DNA from: Deltaproteobacteria bacterium Ga0077550
Lineage (GTDB): Bacteria > Myxococcota_A > Polyangia > Nannocystales > Nannocystaceae
DNA length: 64,000 nt
Direction: 5' to 3'
Assembly: GCA_001464385.1 (NCBI GenBank)
Contig: LNFB01000242.1
Span: 62,001-126,000, forward strand
Shown here: piece by piece, positions 1 through 7,858 of the stretch
Layout: every line of letters begins with the position of its first letter
Position numbering within the stretch: position 1 is the stretch's first letter
Translations under genes and position numbers: made by a program
The notes under the pieces: generated by a model
What the model was told of the DNA's origin: nothing
The model's input: only the letters and a program-made list of their open reading frames with translations
Database searches by the model: none

Positions 1-2
1 GT

Positions 3-578
3 TCACGTCTCGCCTCCCAGAACCTCACGCAGGCGCGCGCGCGCCCGCGACAGTCGCGACTTCACGGTCCCGAGGTCGACGTCGAGCGCCTCGGCGATGT
101 CGGCGTAGTCGAAGCCATGCAGCTCGCGCAGCAGGAACGCGGCGCGCAGCGGTGGCGACAGCGACAGCACGGCGGCCTCGATCCCACGGCCGACGAGCGG
201 AGCGTCGTGGTCCGGGTCGCCCATGACGGCCGGCTGCAGATCCATGGTGTCGCCGTCGAACGAGACCCCGGGTCGTCGACGCAGCTCGTTGAGGGCGAGC
301 CGGGTCGCGATCGTGAGCAGCCACGTCGAGAACTTCGCCCGACCATCGGAGGCGTAGCGAGGCAGGGCCCGGAACGCGCGCAGGAAGGTTTCCTGTGCGA
401 GATCCTCGACGAGGGCGGTACGGCCCGAGGCGAGCAACACGCCACGCAGCTGCGAGAACACGGCCCGCTCGTAGCGCCGCACCAGGGCCCGGAACGCCGC
501 GGGCTCGCCCCGGATCGCGGCCGCGAGCACTGCGGGCTCGTCGATCGCTTCGGCGGTGGCTACGCGCACGGTCGGCAT
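3..578 (-). CDS. ECF-type RNA polymerase sigma factor
   Basis: Extracytoplasmic-function sigma factor of about 191 aa, the usual length for the family. Region 2 is clear (YERAVF, then DLAQETFLRAFRALPRY for the -10/core contacts), followed by a linker and region 4 (LRAAFLLRELHGFDYADIAE, DLGTVKSRLSRARARLRE), a helix-turn-helix that reads the -35 element. The start chosen is the ATG at 578 (MPTVRVATAEAI); longer in-frame extensions upstream are Arg/Pro-rich and look non-coding. A GTG overlapping the stop codon (GTGA at 3-6) suggests that a co-translated partner, typically a zinc-finger anti-sigma factor, begins just outside the window; that part is inference. The ECF subgroup cannot be assigned by eye. 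Confidence 0.9.
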   Translation of the reverse strand: MPTVRVATAEAIDEPAVLAAAIRGEPAAFRALVRRYERAVFSQLRGVLLASGRTALVEDLAQETFLRAFRALPRYASDGRAKFSTWLLTIATRLALNELRRRPGVSFDGDTMDLQPAVMGDPDHDAPLVGRGIEAAVLSLSPPLRAAFLLRELHGFDYADIAEALDVDLGTVKSRLSRARARLREVLGGET

Positions 579-588
579 CGGCGGGCCG

Positions 589-618
589 TGACACCCGCGC
601 CCGCGGGACTTTGTTCCC
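589..618 (-). promoter_or_regulatory. Candidate autoregulated ECF promoter
   Basis: Read on the minus strand, GGGAACAA (618-611) is followed after 18 nt by GTGTCA (594-589), just upstream of the sigma-factor ATG at 578. A GGAAC-type -35 is typical of promoters recognised by many ECF sigma factors, which often drive their own gene. The -10 part is not distinctive, so this is a weak call. Confidence 0.3.
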
Positions 619-643
619 AGGGACGCGGGGGGTTTGCGACCTC

Positions 644-1285
644 TCACGTTTCCGCGACGGCGGCGCCGCGCGCGAGCTTCTCGATCGCCTCGGCGGCCCG
701 TCGCGCCCGCGTCGCTGGCCGTTTGGCCTCCCCGACCCACTGGCAGTACTCGCGCCGGTGCGACGGCGGCAGGCCATCGAAGGCCTTGCGCGCCTTGGGG
801 GCCCCGGCCAGGGCCTGGGTCAGCTCGTCCGGGATCGCGGTGCTCCGCGGCTTGGCCACGATCGGCGCATCCGACTTCACGAGCGCCAGGGTGTCGGCGG
901 CGATCATCGCGAGGCCGGGCGGGCGCATCCGCGGGGTGCCGACCAGCCGGCGCAGGCGCTCGAGGTTCGGCGCGGACCACTTCGACGCGTTGACCCGCCG
1001 CGTGAACTTGCGCGCGTAGGTCACGTCGTCGATGCGCCGGACCATGCTGTCGATCCAGCCCCAGCACAGCGCCTCGTCGAGGGCGTCGTCGTAGCTCAGC
1101 ACCTCGGTGGCCGCGCCCTTGGTGAACGCGACCCACACCACGCTCTCGCGGGCGTGGTGGGTCCGCAGCCACGTGCGCCACGCGGCCACGTCGACCTTCA
1201 GCACGGTCACCGGGGTCGGCTTGGGCCGCACGCGGCCCTTCGGACGCGTCGTCGGACGCGCCCGTTTGGTCGCTGCGCCGGACAT
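644..1285 (-). CDS. YdeI/OmpD-associated family protein
   Basis: About 213 aa, resembling the bacteriocin-protection YdeI/OmpD-associated family. The family core is visible: WRTWLRTHHAR near residue 40, VWVAFTKG, then SYDDALDEALCWGWIDSM and the RRVNASKWSAPNLERL segment, ending with the C-terminal helix containing the YCQWVGEAKRPATRARR motif. The biochemical function of the family is not well defined; members are implicated in resistance to cationic peptides and envelope stress. The ATG at 1285 overlaps the stop codon of the upstream M16 peptidase gene by one base (TGATG), so the two are probably translationally coupled; an in-frame GTG one codon earlier is an alternative start. Confidence 0.85.
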   Translation of the reverse strand: MSGAATKRARPTTRPKGRVRPKPTPVTVLKVDVAAWRTWLRTHHARESVVWVAFTKGAATEVLSYDDALDEALCWGWIDSMVRRIDDVTYARKFTRRVNASKWSAPNLERLRRLVGTPRMRPPGLAMIAADTLALVKSDAPIVAKPRSTAIPDELTQALAGAPKARKAFDGLPPSHRREYCQWVGEAKRPATRARRAAEAIEKLARGAAVAET

Positions 1286-4230
1286 CACTCGGTCTTCGAC
1301 CCGGTGGTCTTCGACGCGGTGGTCTTCGGCGTCGCGGAGGCGGTGGGCTTCGCGTCCTTGGGCGCGTCGGTCTTGGGCGCGCCGCCCTCGGGCATCAGCA
1401 CGCCGGTGACCCGCGAGCGGTCGTTGAGGAACTTCTTCGCGGTCTTCTGCACGTTGGCGCCGGTGATGCGCGCCATCATCTCTTCTTGGTCGGTGATCTT
1501 CTTGGGGTCGGTGCCGTAGCGGAAGTGCTCCGCGAGCTGGCCGGCCCAGAATCGGTTCTCGCGCAGCGAGGTCTCGAACTGCCGCCGACGCTTCTCGCGG
1601 ATCTTCTCGAGCACGTCCTCACCGATGCCCTCGCGCTTGACCGACGTGATGATGCCGGAGACCGCGTCCTGCAGCTTCTGGGCGTTCTCGGGGGCGCAGC
1701 CGAAGCCGATCGTGTACGCGTAGGTCTGGCGCGGCCGGCGGGCGATGCCGCCGTTCGAGAAGGCGCCGTAGACCCCCGACATGTCCTCGCGCAGGACCTC
1801 GCGGAGCCGGATCTCGAGCACGTCGGCGAGGATCTCGAGGTCGTCCTCGGCCTGGGGCGTGTACCGCGTGTTGCCGTGGTACGTCATCATCACGAAGCTC
1901 TTGGGATCGACGCCCTTGGCGACGTCGAGCTTCTTGTCGCCGGCCGGCGGCTTGGCGCCGATGTCCTTCCACTTCTCCTTGCGGCCCGTGGTCGGCAGGC
2001 TCGCGAGGTAGGTCTCGACCATCGGCTGCAGGGTGGGCAGATCGACGGCCCCGACCACCACGAAGGTGAAGTCGCCGGCGTCGGCGAAGCGATCCTTGTA
2101 GATGCCGAGGGCCTTGTCGTGGTCGACGCGGTCGAGGGTCTCGACGGTGGTCGGCTGGCGGCGCGGGTGGTTGTTCCAGCGGAACGCGTTGAACTTCTCG
2201 AAGAAGACCTGCTGCGGGTTCAGGTCGCGGTTCTTCACGAACTCCGCGGTGCTGGTCTTCCACGCCGTGAACGCGTCCGGGTCCTTGCGCGGCGCGGTCA
2301 CCTGCAGGTGCACGAGCTGCAGCATGAGCTCGAGATCCTGGGGCGAGCCGTTGCCGCGGATGCCCTCCTCGAGCTCGGCGATGTACGCCGACACGTTGGC
2401 GACCTTGCCCGCCATCATGTTGCGCAGGGTGACGTTGTCGTGGCTGCCCAGGCCCGAGCGACCGACGATGGACGATGCGTTGGCCGCCGAGTCGAAGCTC
2501 TTGGCGTCGACGCGCGAGTGACCGCCGGGGCTGAAGGCCTCGATCATCACCTCGTCCTTCTTGAAGTCGGTCGGCTTGACGATGACCTTGGCGCCGTTGC
2601 TCAGCGTCCACACCGTCACGCCGATCTCGGCGATGGTCTCGGTCTTGGTGACCTTGCCCGGCGTCGGCTTGGCCGCCATCAGCTCGGCTCCGGCGCCGCG
2701 ATCCTCGTAGGCGGCGACCTTGACGCCCTCGACCGCGTTGGCGACGGCGAGCAGGGCCTTGTCGCTCGGCATCTTGTCGCGGGCGGGGCCGCTGGCCAGC
2801 ACCACGCGGTCCTTCTTCTTCGTCCACTCGGAGGCCAGGGCGTTGACCTCCTCGAGGGTGAGGCCCGGCAGGAACTTGGTCGCGAGCGCCAGCTCGAGCT
2901 CGCGGCTCGGCATCGCCTCGCGATCGAGGTGGCGCCGCACGGTGCCGAACGCGTAGGCGCGGCCGTCGACGGTGGCTTGATCGGCGACGTTGCGCTCGTA
3001 GCGGCGCAGGCTGCGGGCGCGCTCGCGCTCGAGCTCGCTGGCGAGGAAGCCGTGCTGCTTCACCCGCTCGACCTCGACGAGCAGGGCCTTCAGGCCGTCC
3101 TCGATGCGCCCGCTCTTCACGCCGGCGCTCAGGTCGAAGATCTCGACCGAGCGGCCCAACGAGCTGGTGCTCGAGAACGCGAAGGTGAACGGCGAGTCGG
3201 GCTGCTGGCGCAGCTCGTCGAGGCGCGCGCGCAGCATCCCGTGGAAGACGTTCTCGATGAGGTCGCGGCGGTAGTCGGCCTCGGTCTTGATCGTCCGGGG
3301 CTTGCCCTTGATCGCGACGCTGACGCTCGTCGTCGACGCCTCGGCGTCGGTGATCACCGCGGCGCGTGTCTGCTCGACCAGCGGCACCGGCACGTCGACG
3401 CGCGGGCGCTCCTTGCCCGGGTTCTTCAGCTTGCCGAAGCGGGCCTGGATCTCCTTCTCCATCGCCGCCGGGTCGACGTCGCCGACGACGACGATCGCCA
3501 TGAGGTCGGGGCGGTACCAGTCCTCGTAGAAGCGGCGCAGCGTGGCGACCGGGGCCTTCTCGAGGATGTCCTTCTCGCCGATCGGCTTGCGGTCGGCGTA
3601 CTTGCTGCCCTGCAGGTAGATCGGCCACTGCTTGTCGAAGATGCGCTGGCCGGCGCCGCGACCGAGCCGCCACTCCTCGACGACGACGCCGCGCTCCTTG
3701 TCGACCTCCTTGGCGTCGAAGCTCAGCGCCGACGACCAGTCCTCGAGGATGTCGAGGCCGCGGGCGACGAGCGCCGGATCGTCGGTCGGGACCTTGAGCT
3801 GATACACGGTCTCGTCGAACGAGGTGTACGCGTTGAGGTCGGCGCCGAAGTCCATGCCCGACTTCTCGAGGAAGTCGATGAGCGTGTTCTTCTCGAAGCG
3901 CTTGGTGCCGTTGAACGCCATGTGCTCGACGAAGTGCGCGAGGCCCTTCTGATCGTCGTCCTCGAGCACGCTGCCCGCGTCGACGGCGAGCCACAGGTAC
4001 ACGCGCTTCTCGGGCTTGCCGTGCTTGCGGATGTAGTAGCTCATCCCGTTCGCGAGCTTGCCGGTGCGCAGCGCCGGATCGATCGGCAGCGCCGGCGAGT
4101 CGTCCTTCGTCGCGGCGTCGGGCGTGGTCGCGGCGGCCGCATCGCCGTCGGGGGCCGTCGTCGTGGGTGAGCCCGTGCGGACGGTGCAGGCGGCGAGGAG
4201 CAACAGCGGGAACAGCGACCGGGGATGCAT
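1285..4230 (-). CDS. M16 (pitrilysin/insulinase) family zinc peptidase, lipoprotein
   Basis: 981-aa two-lobe M16 metallopeptidase. The N-terminus is a lipoprotein signal (MHPRSLFPLLLLAAC, lipobox LAAC, Cys15), followed by a Thr/Ala/Asp-rich linker, so it should sit as a lipoprotein facing the periplasm or cell surface. The inverted zinc motif HxxEH is present as HFVEH (His99, Glu102, His103), with the downstream acidic ligand in the KERGVVVEEW segment near residue 185. The second half (from about 540) is the non-catalytic homologous lobe that closes the chamber. Expected role: degradation of peptides in the envelope. A TACGCT hexamer lies 9 nt upstream of the ATG, suggesting a leaderless transcript. 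The YdeI-like gene overlaps its stop codon. Confidence 0.95.
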   Translation of the reverse strand: MHPRSLFPLLLLAACTVRTGSPTTTAPDGDAAAATTPDAATKDDSPALPIDPALRTGKLANGMSYYIRKHGKPEKRVYLWLAVDAGSVLEDDDQKGLAHFVEHMAFNGTKRFEKNTLIDFLEKSGMDFGADLNAYTSFDETVYQLKVPTDDPALVARGLDILEDWSSALSFDAKEVDKERGVVVEEWRLGRGAGQRIFDKQWPIYLQGSKYADRKPIGEKDILEKAPVATLRRFYEDWYRPDLMAIVVVGDVDPAAMEKEIQARFGKLKNPGKERPRVDVPVPLVEQTRAAVITDAEASTTSVSVAIKGKPRTIKTEADYRRDLIENVFHGMLRARLDELRQQPDSPFTFAFSSTSSLGRSVEIFDLSAGVKSGRIEDGLKALLVEVERVKQHGFLASELERERARSLRRYERNVADQATVDGRAYAFGTVRRHLDREAMPSRELELALATKFLPGLTLEEVNALASEWTKKKDRVVLASGPARDKMPSDKALLAVANAVEGVKVAAYEDRGAGAELMAAKPTPGKVTKTETIAEIGVTVWTLSNGAKVIVKPTDFKKDEVMIEAFSPGGHSRVDAKSFDSAANASSIVGRSGLGSHDNVTLRNMMAGKVANVSAYIAELEEGIRGNGSPQDLELMLQLVHLQVTAPRKDPDAFTAWKTSTAEFVKNRDLNPQQVFFEKFNAFRWNNHPRRQPTTVETLDRVDHDKALGIYKDRFADAGDFTFVVVGAVDLPTLQPMVETYLASLPTTGRKEKWKDIGAKPPAGDKKLDVAKGVDPKSFVMMTYHGNTRYTPQAEDDLEILADVLEIRLREVLREDMSGVYGAFSNGGIARRPRQTYAYTIGFGCAPENAQKLQDAVSGIITSVKREGIGEDVLEKIREKRRRQFETSLRENRFWAGQLAEHFRYGTDPKKITDQEEMMARITGANVQKTAKKFLNDRSRVTGVLMPEGGAPKTDAPKDAKPTASATPKTTASKTTGSKTE

Positions 4231-4375
4231 CGGCGCGGGAGCGTACGACGAAACCCCGCGTCACGATCCACCGCCGACACCATCCTGCGCGTGACGATCC
4301 ACCATCACGCCCTGGCCGTCCCCCTGGGAACACGCCACGCAGGTGGGGTTTGTTGCCGCGATCACGCGCGTTGCC

Positions 4376-4404
4376 TTGCCCGTCGGGCAGGCGCCGACTA
4401 TCCT
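4376..4404 (+). promoter_or_regulatory. Candidate sigma70-type promoter, leaderless
   Basis: TTGCCC (4376-4381), 17-nt spacer, TATCCT (4399-4404). The ATG of the small membrane protein is only 9 nt beyond the -10, so transcription would start at or next to the start codon. No ribosome binding site could fit. Confidence 0.45.
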
Positions 4405-4413
4405 GTATGCCCG

Positions 4414-4713
4414 ATGGCGAAAGACGACGAGGGTCACGGACTGTCGGTGCTCAAGGGCGCCCTGCTCGCCCTCGGTGCCCTCGCGGCCGTGGGCCTCGGC
4501 CTCAGCCTGGTGAAGGCCCTGTTCATCCCGGTGTTCGTGCTGACGCTCATCGGTGGCGCCGGTTACCTGGGGTACCGCGCCTTCGGCAAGTCGAAGGAGC
4601 TGCAGGCGGGCCGCGAGACCAAGGCGCTGTCGTCCTCGGACTTCGACAAGCGCATGCGTGAGCTCGACGCGCTGGATCGCCAGCTCGACGCCGAGATCCG
4701 CAAGCGGTCCTAG
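4414..4713 (+). CDS. Small single-pass or hairpin membrane protein, unknown function
   Basis: 99-aa protein that I do not recognise. Residues 11-30 (LKGALLALGALAAVGLGL) and 33-52 (ALFIPVFVLTLIGGAGYLGY) form one or two hydrophobic helices; the rest is a charged, helix-prone cytoplasmic tail (SSDFDKRMRELDALDRQLDAEI) that could form a short coiled coil. The ATG at 4414 is preferred because a plausible -10 ends 9 nt upstream and the earlier in-frame sequence is not protein-like. It is divergent from the M16 peptidase gene and convergent with the P-type ATPase gene, so there is no operon context. The reality of the gene rests on third-position GC bias and the membrane pattern. Confidence 0.75.
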   Translation: MAKDDEGHGLSVLKGALLALGALAAVGLGLSLVKALFIPVFVLTLIGGAGYLGYRAFGKSKELQAGRETKALSSSDFDKRMRELDALDRQLDAEIRKRS

Positions 4714-4731
4714 GGCGGCCCCCTCGAGGAT

Positions 4732-4759
4732 CGATCGAACGATCGCGATCGTTCGATCG
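4732..4759. repeat. Perfect 28-bp palindrome between convergent genes
   Basis: The 14-mer CGATCGAACGATCG (4732-4745) is followed immediately by its exact reverse complement CGATCGTTCGATCG (4746-4759). It lies 18 nt after the stop of the small membrane protein gene and 10 nt from the stop of the convergent ATPase gene. As RNA either strand could form a hairpin, so a bidirectional terminator is possible, but there is no U-tract on either side. A protein-binding or cruciform element is an alternative. Confidence 0.6.
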
Positions 4760-4768
4760 CGGACTGGA

Positions 4769-7546
4769 TCAGCGTGCCAACCCGGGTGCCTTCGCCCGCG
4801 CGTAGATCCGCCGCCCGAGCTTCACCACCTCCACGATCGCGACCGGTGCCACCGAGCACGCCGCGATGATCGCCCAGTCCGCAGCGCTGGGCGGCACGGT
4901 GTGCAGCACGCGCTGCAGCAGCGGCACGTACACCGCGGCGATCTGCAGGGCGACGCACACCGCCACCGCGGCCCAGAGCCACGCGTTGGTGAACGGTCGG
5001 TCGAACGCCGAGCGACGCTGCGATCGGGCGTTGAAGGTGTGGAAGACCTGCGCGAAGGCGAGGGTCATGAACGCCATCGTGGTGGCCGCGCCGAGGCCGT
5101 CGCCGGCGGATCCGTGCCACCGCAGGCCGACGACGAACGCGACCAGCGTGACGCCGGCGATCATCGCGCCCTGCCACGCGATGAGGCCCACCATCGCGAA
5201 GCTGACCAGCCGTTGCTTGGGATCGCGGGGCGGCAGGCTCATCGTGCCGGTCGCGGACGGCTCGACCGCCAGCGCCAGCGCCGGGAACACGTCGGTGACG
5301 ATGTTGAGCCACAGGATCTGCAGGGGACCGAGCGGCAGCGGCCAGCCGACCATGATCGCCACGAACACCACGAGGATCTCGGCGGCGTTGCACGAGAACA
5401 GGTAGTGCACGAACTTGAGGATGTTCGCGTAGATGATGCGCCCCTGCTCGACGGCGCGGACGATGGTCGAGAAGTCGTCGTCGGTGATCACCATCGCGGA
5501 CGCCTGCTTGGCCACGTCGGTGCCGCGGCGGCCCATCGCGATGCCGATGTCGGCTTGACCGAGGGCGGGGGCGTCGTTGACCCCGTCGCCGGTCATGGCG
5601 ACCACCTGTGCGTCGCGCTGCAGGGCCTCGACGATCCGCAGCTTCTGCTCCGGCGACACCCTCGCGAACACCGACGTCGTCGCCACGGTGCGCTGCCACG
5701 CCGCCGCGTCGAGGTCGACGAGATCCCGTCCGTGGGCCGCCTGCAGCGGACGCTGCTCGAAGTCCCGATCGATGCCGAGCTGCTTGGCGATCTCGGCGGC
5801 GGTCGCCGGCTGATCGCCGGTGATCATCACGGTGCGGATTCCCGCCCCTCGGCACAGGGCGATCGCGGCCTTGGCGGTGTCGCGCAGCGGGTCCTCCATG
5901 CCGACCAAGCCGACGAAGATCCAGTCGCGCCCGAGGGCGTCGTCGGCGTCGTCGGCGTCGTCGGTGTAGCCCGCGTCGAGGTCGCGGTAGGCGAGGCCGA
6001 GCACGCGCATCGCGGTGCCGGCCAGCTCGGTGTTGCGCGCCAGGTGGCGCTCGCGATCGTCGGCCGTGATCGGCGAGCAGCCCGTCGCCGTGCGCTGCGT
6101 CGTGCTCACCTCGAGGACCGCGCCCGGGGAGCCCTTCATGTACGCGACGAGCTGCCCCTTCGGCGTCGTGTGCACCGTGATCATGCGCTTGGTCTCGCTG
6201 TCGAACGCGCGCTCGGCCACGCGAGGCCAGTCGCGATCGAGCGCGGCGTGCTCGATGCCCGCCTTCTCGGCGACGACCGTGAGGGCGGCCTCGGTCGGAT
6301 CGCCCAGGACCTTGTCGCCGTCGTCGGTGCGCTCGAGGGTCGCGTCGTTGCACAGCGCGCCGATGCGCAGGGCGAGGACCAGCGACTCGCGCTCGCCGGG
6401 CACGATCCGTCGGTCGCCCTCGCGGAACTCGCCGACGCGCGCGTAGCCGGTGCCGGTGACGTCGATCCGCAGGTCGTCGACGACGAGCGCGCGGACCGTC
6501 ATCTGGTTCTCGGTGAGCGTGCCCGTCTTGTCGGTGCAGATGACCGTGGTCGATCCCAGGGTCTCGACCGCGGGCAGCCGGCGGATGAGCGCGCCCATCC
6601 TGGCCATGCGCTGCATGCCGAGCGCGAGCGTCATCGTCGACACCGCGAGCAGGCCCTCCGGCATCGCGGCGATCGCCAGCGAGACGCCGACCTCGAGCAT
6701 GTGCAGGAACCCGTGGCCGCGCAGCCACCCCGCGCCCACGACGACCGCCCCGAGCAGGAGCACGACGCCGACCATCCCGTTGCCGAGCCGCGTGAGCTTC
6801 TTCTCCAGCGGGGTGGCGCGCGCGGTCGCGTCGGCGACCATCGTGCCGATCTTGCCCAGCTCGGTGTGGGCGCCGGTGGCCGTCACCAGGACGCGACCGC
6901 GACCCTCGGTGATCGCGGTGCCGAGGTAGGCCATGTCGACGCGATCGCCGAGGGCGGCGGCGGCGTCCGTCACCGCGTCGGTCTGCTTGGGCACCGTGCG
7001 CGACTCGCCGGTGAGCGCGGCCTCCTCGACCTGCAGCTGCGCGCTCTCGATGATGCGACCGTCGGCGGGGACGCGGGCGCCCGCGGCGAGGATGAGCACG
7101 TCGCCGGGCACGATGTCGGCCGCCGCGATCTCGCGCTCGGCCCCGCCGCGCAGCACCTGCGCCATGGGCACGGCGTCGTCGCGCAACGCCGACAAGGTCC
7201 GCTCGGCCTTCCACTCGATGAGGAAGCCGATGGCCGCGTTGAGGACGATGACGACGAGGATCGCGATCGCCTCCGCGAGGTCGCCCAGGGCGAAGGCGAC
7301 GCCGGCCGCCGCGAGCAGCAGCACGACGATGATGCTCTTGAACTGGTGCAGGAGGATCGCGAACGGCGAGCGTCCGCGGGCCGCCGCGAGGACGTTGTGT
7401 CCGTGCTGCTCGAGTCGCGTGACGACCTGCGCGTCGGAGAGCCCGCGCTCGAGATCGGCGTCGAGCTGCGAGCAGGCCGCGTCGATGGCGAGCGTGTGCC
7501 AGGCAGTCGGGCTCGGCGGTGCGGTGGACGGCGTGGCGGCGGTCAT
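4769..7546 (-). CDS. P-type cation-transporting ATPase (P2-type, calcium-pump-like)
   Basis: 925-aa P-type ATPase, full length. It has the N-terminal cation-ATPase domain, the actuator motif TGES (179-182), the M4 ion-site motif PEGL (296-299, as in P2A calcium pumps), the phosphorylation motif DKTGTLTENQ (Asp339), GDGVNDAPALGQAD in the hinge, and the C-terminal transmembrane bundle. Motif PEGL favours Ca2+ or a related cation rather than a heavy metal, and there is no N-terminal CxxC metal-binding domain. One loop carries an Asp/Ala repeat (TDDADDADDALG) encoded by a 9-nt tandem repeat around 5936-5965. Transcribed alone; the exact ion is uncertain. Confidence 0.95.
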   Translation of the reverse strand: MTAATPSTAPPSPTAWHTLAIDAACSQLDADLERGLSDAQVVTRLEQHGHNVLAAARGRSPFAILLHQFKSIIVVLLLAAAGVAFALGDLAEAIAILVVIVLNAAIGFLIEWKAERTLSALRDDAVPMAQVLRGGAEREIAAADIVPGDVLILAAGARVPADGRIIESAQLQVEEAALTGESRTVPKQTDAVTDAAAALGDRVDMAYLGTAITEGRGRVLVTATGAHTELGKIGTMVADATARATPLEKKLTRLGNGMVGVVLLLGAVVVGAGWLRGHGFLHMLEVGVSLAIAAMPEGLLAVSTMTLALGMQRMARMGALIRRLPAVETLGSTTVICTDKTGTLTENQMTVRALVVDDLRIDVTGTGYARVGEFREGDRRIVPGERESLVLALRIGALCNDATLERTDDGDKVLGDPTEAALTVVAEKAGIEHAALDRDWPRVAERAFDSETKRMITVHTTPKGQLVAYMKGSPGAVLEVSTTQRTATGCSPITADDRERHLARNTELAGTAMRVLGLAYRDLDAGYTDDADDADDALGRDWIFVGLVGMEDPLRDTAKAAIALCRGAGIRTVMITGDQPATAAEIAKQLGIDRDFEQRPLQAAHGRDLVDLDAAAWQRTVATTSVFARVSPEQKLRIVEALQRDAQVVAMTGDGVNDAPALGQADIGIAMGRRGTDVAKQASAMVITDDDFSTIVRAVEQGRIIYANILKFVHYLFSCNAAEILVVFVAIMVGWPLPLGPLQILWLNIVTDVFPALALAVEPSATGTMSLPPRDPKQRLVSFAMVGLIAWQGAMIAGVTLVAFVVGLRWHGSAGDGLGAATTMAFMTLAFAQVFHTFNARSQRRSAFDRPFTNAWLWAAVAVCVALQIAAVYVPLLQRVLHTVPPSAADWAIIAACSVAPVAIVEVVKLGRRIYARAKAPGLAR

Positions 7547-7700
7547 GCGGTGGCCTGTCGCCTGTGCAAGCGCGCGACCACGGCGAGGGGCGCGATCCCA
7601 AGCTGCGCGCTGGGATCGGGCGGGCGCGCACGCGTGGGCGCGCCCGGCCGGGCGTCGGCGCTCACACGGCGTCGCGGATGGGGGCGCGACGCCGACCTTG

Positions 7701-7844
7701 CTAGTGCGACTTGAAGATCATCCGGAGCATGCGCAGGTTGATGATCGCGAAGCGGTAGAGCTGGTATGGGACGAACGTGCGCCAGAACAGCGCCCAGCCC
7801 GTCGGTTTCATCGCGTTGCGCATTGCGTTCGTGGGGATGGTCAT
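7701..7844 (-). CDS. Small protein (47 aa) in operon with a SQR-like flavoprotein
   Basis: ATG at 7844, TAG at 7703-7701; the product begins MTIPTNAMRNAMKPTGW and ends RMLRMIFKSH. A good ribosome binding site (AGGAG on the minus strand, 7856-7852) lies 7 nt before the ATG, and the gene starts 14 nt after the flavoprotein stop codon, so the two are almost certainly cotranscribed. The peptide is basic and amphipathic (LYRFAIINLRMLRMIF), suggesting membrane association or a role as a subunit or anchor for the flavoprotein. I do not recognise a family. It is too short for standard gene-finding cut-offs. Confidence 0.7.
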   Translation of the reverse strand: MTIPTNAMRNAMKPTGWALFWRTFVPYQLYRFAIINLRMLRMIFKSH

Positions 7845-7858
7845 GGCGTGCTCCTGGC

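Noticed and set aside
1486-4170. Very long plus-strand open frame opposite the M16 peptidase
   Set aside because: It is antisense to a strongly supported gene; its Val/Ala/Leu/Asp/Arg-rich translation is typical of the reverse complement of GC-rich coding DNA.
5936-5965. 9-nt tandem repeat as a phase-variable switch
   Set aside because: The repeat unit is a multiple of three and codes for an Asp/Ala loop in the ATPase, so changes would not shift the frame; noted only as an oddity.
4553-7714. 1053-codon plus-strand frame opposite the P-type ATPase
   Set aside because: No domain or signal; low-complexity His/Arg/Asp composition; the minus strand carries all P-type ATPase motifs.
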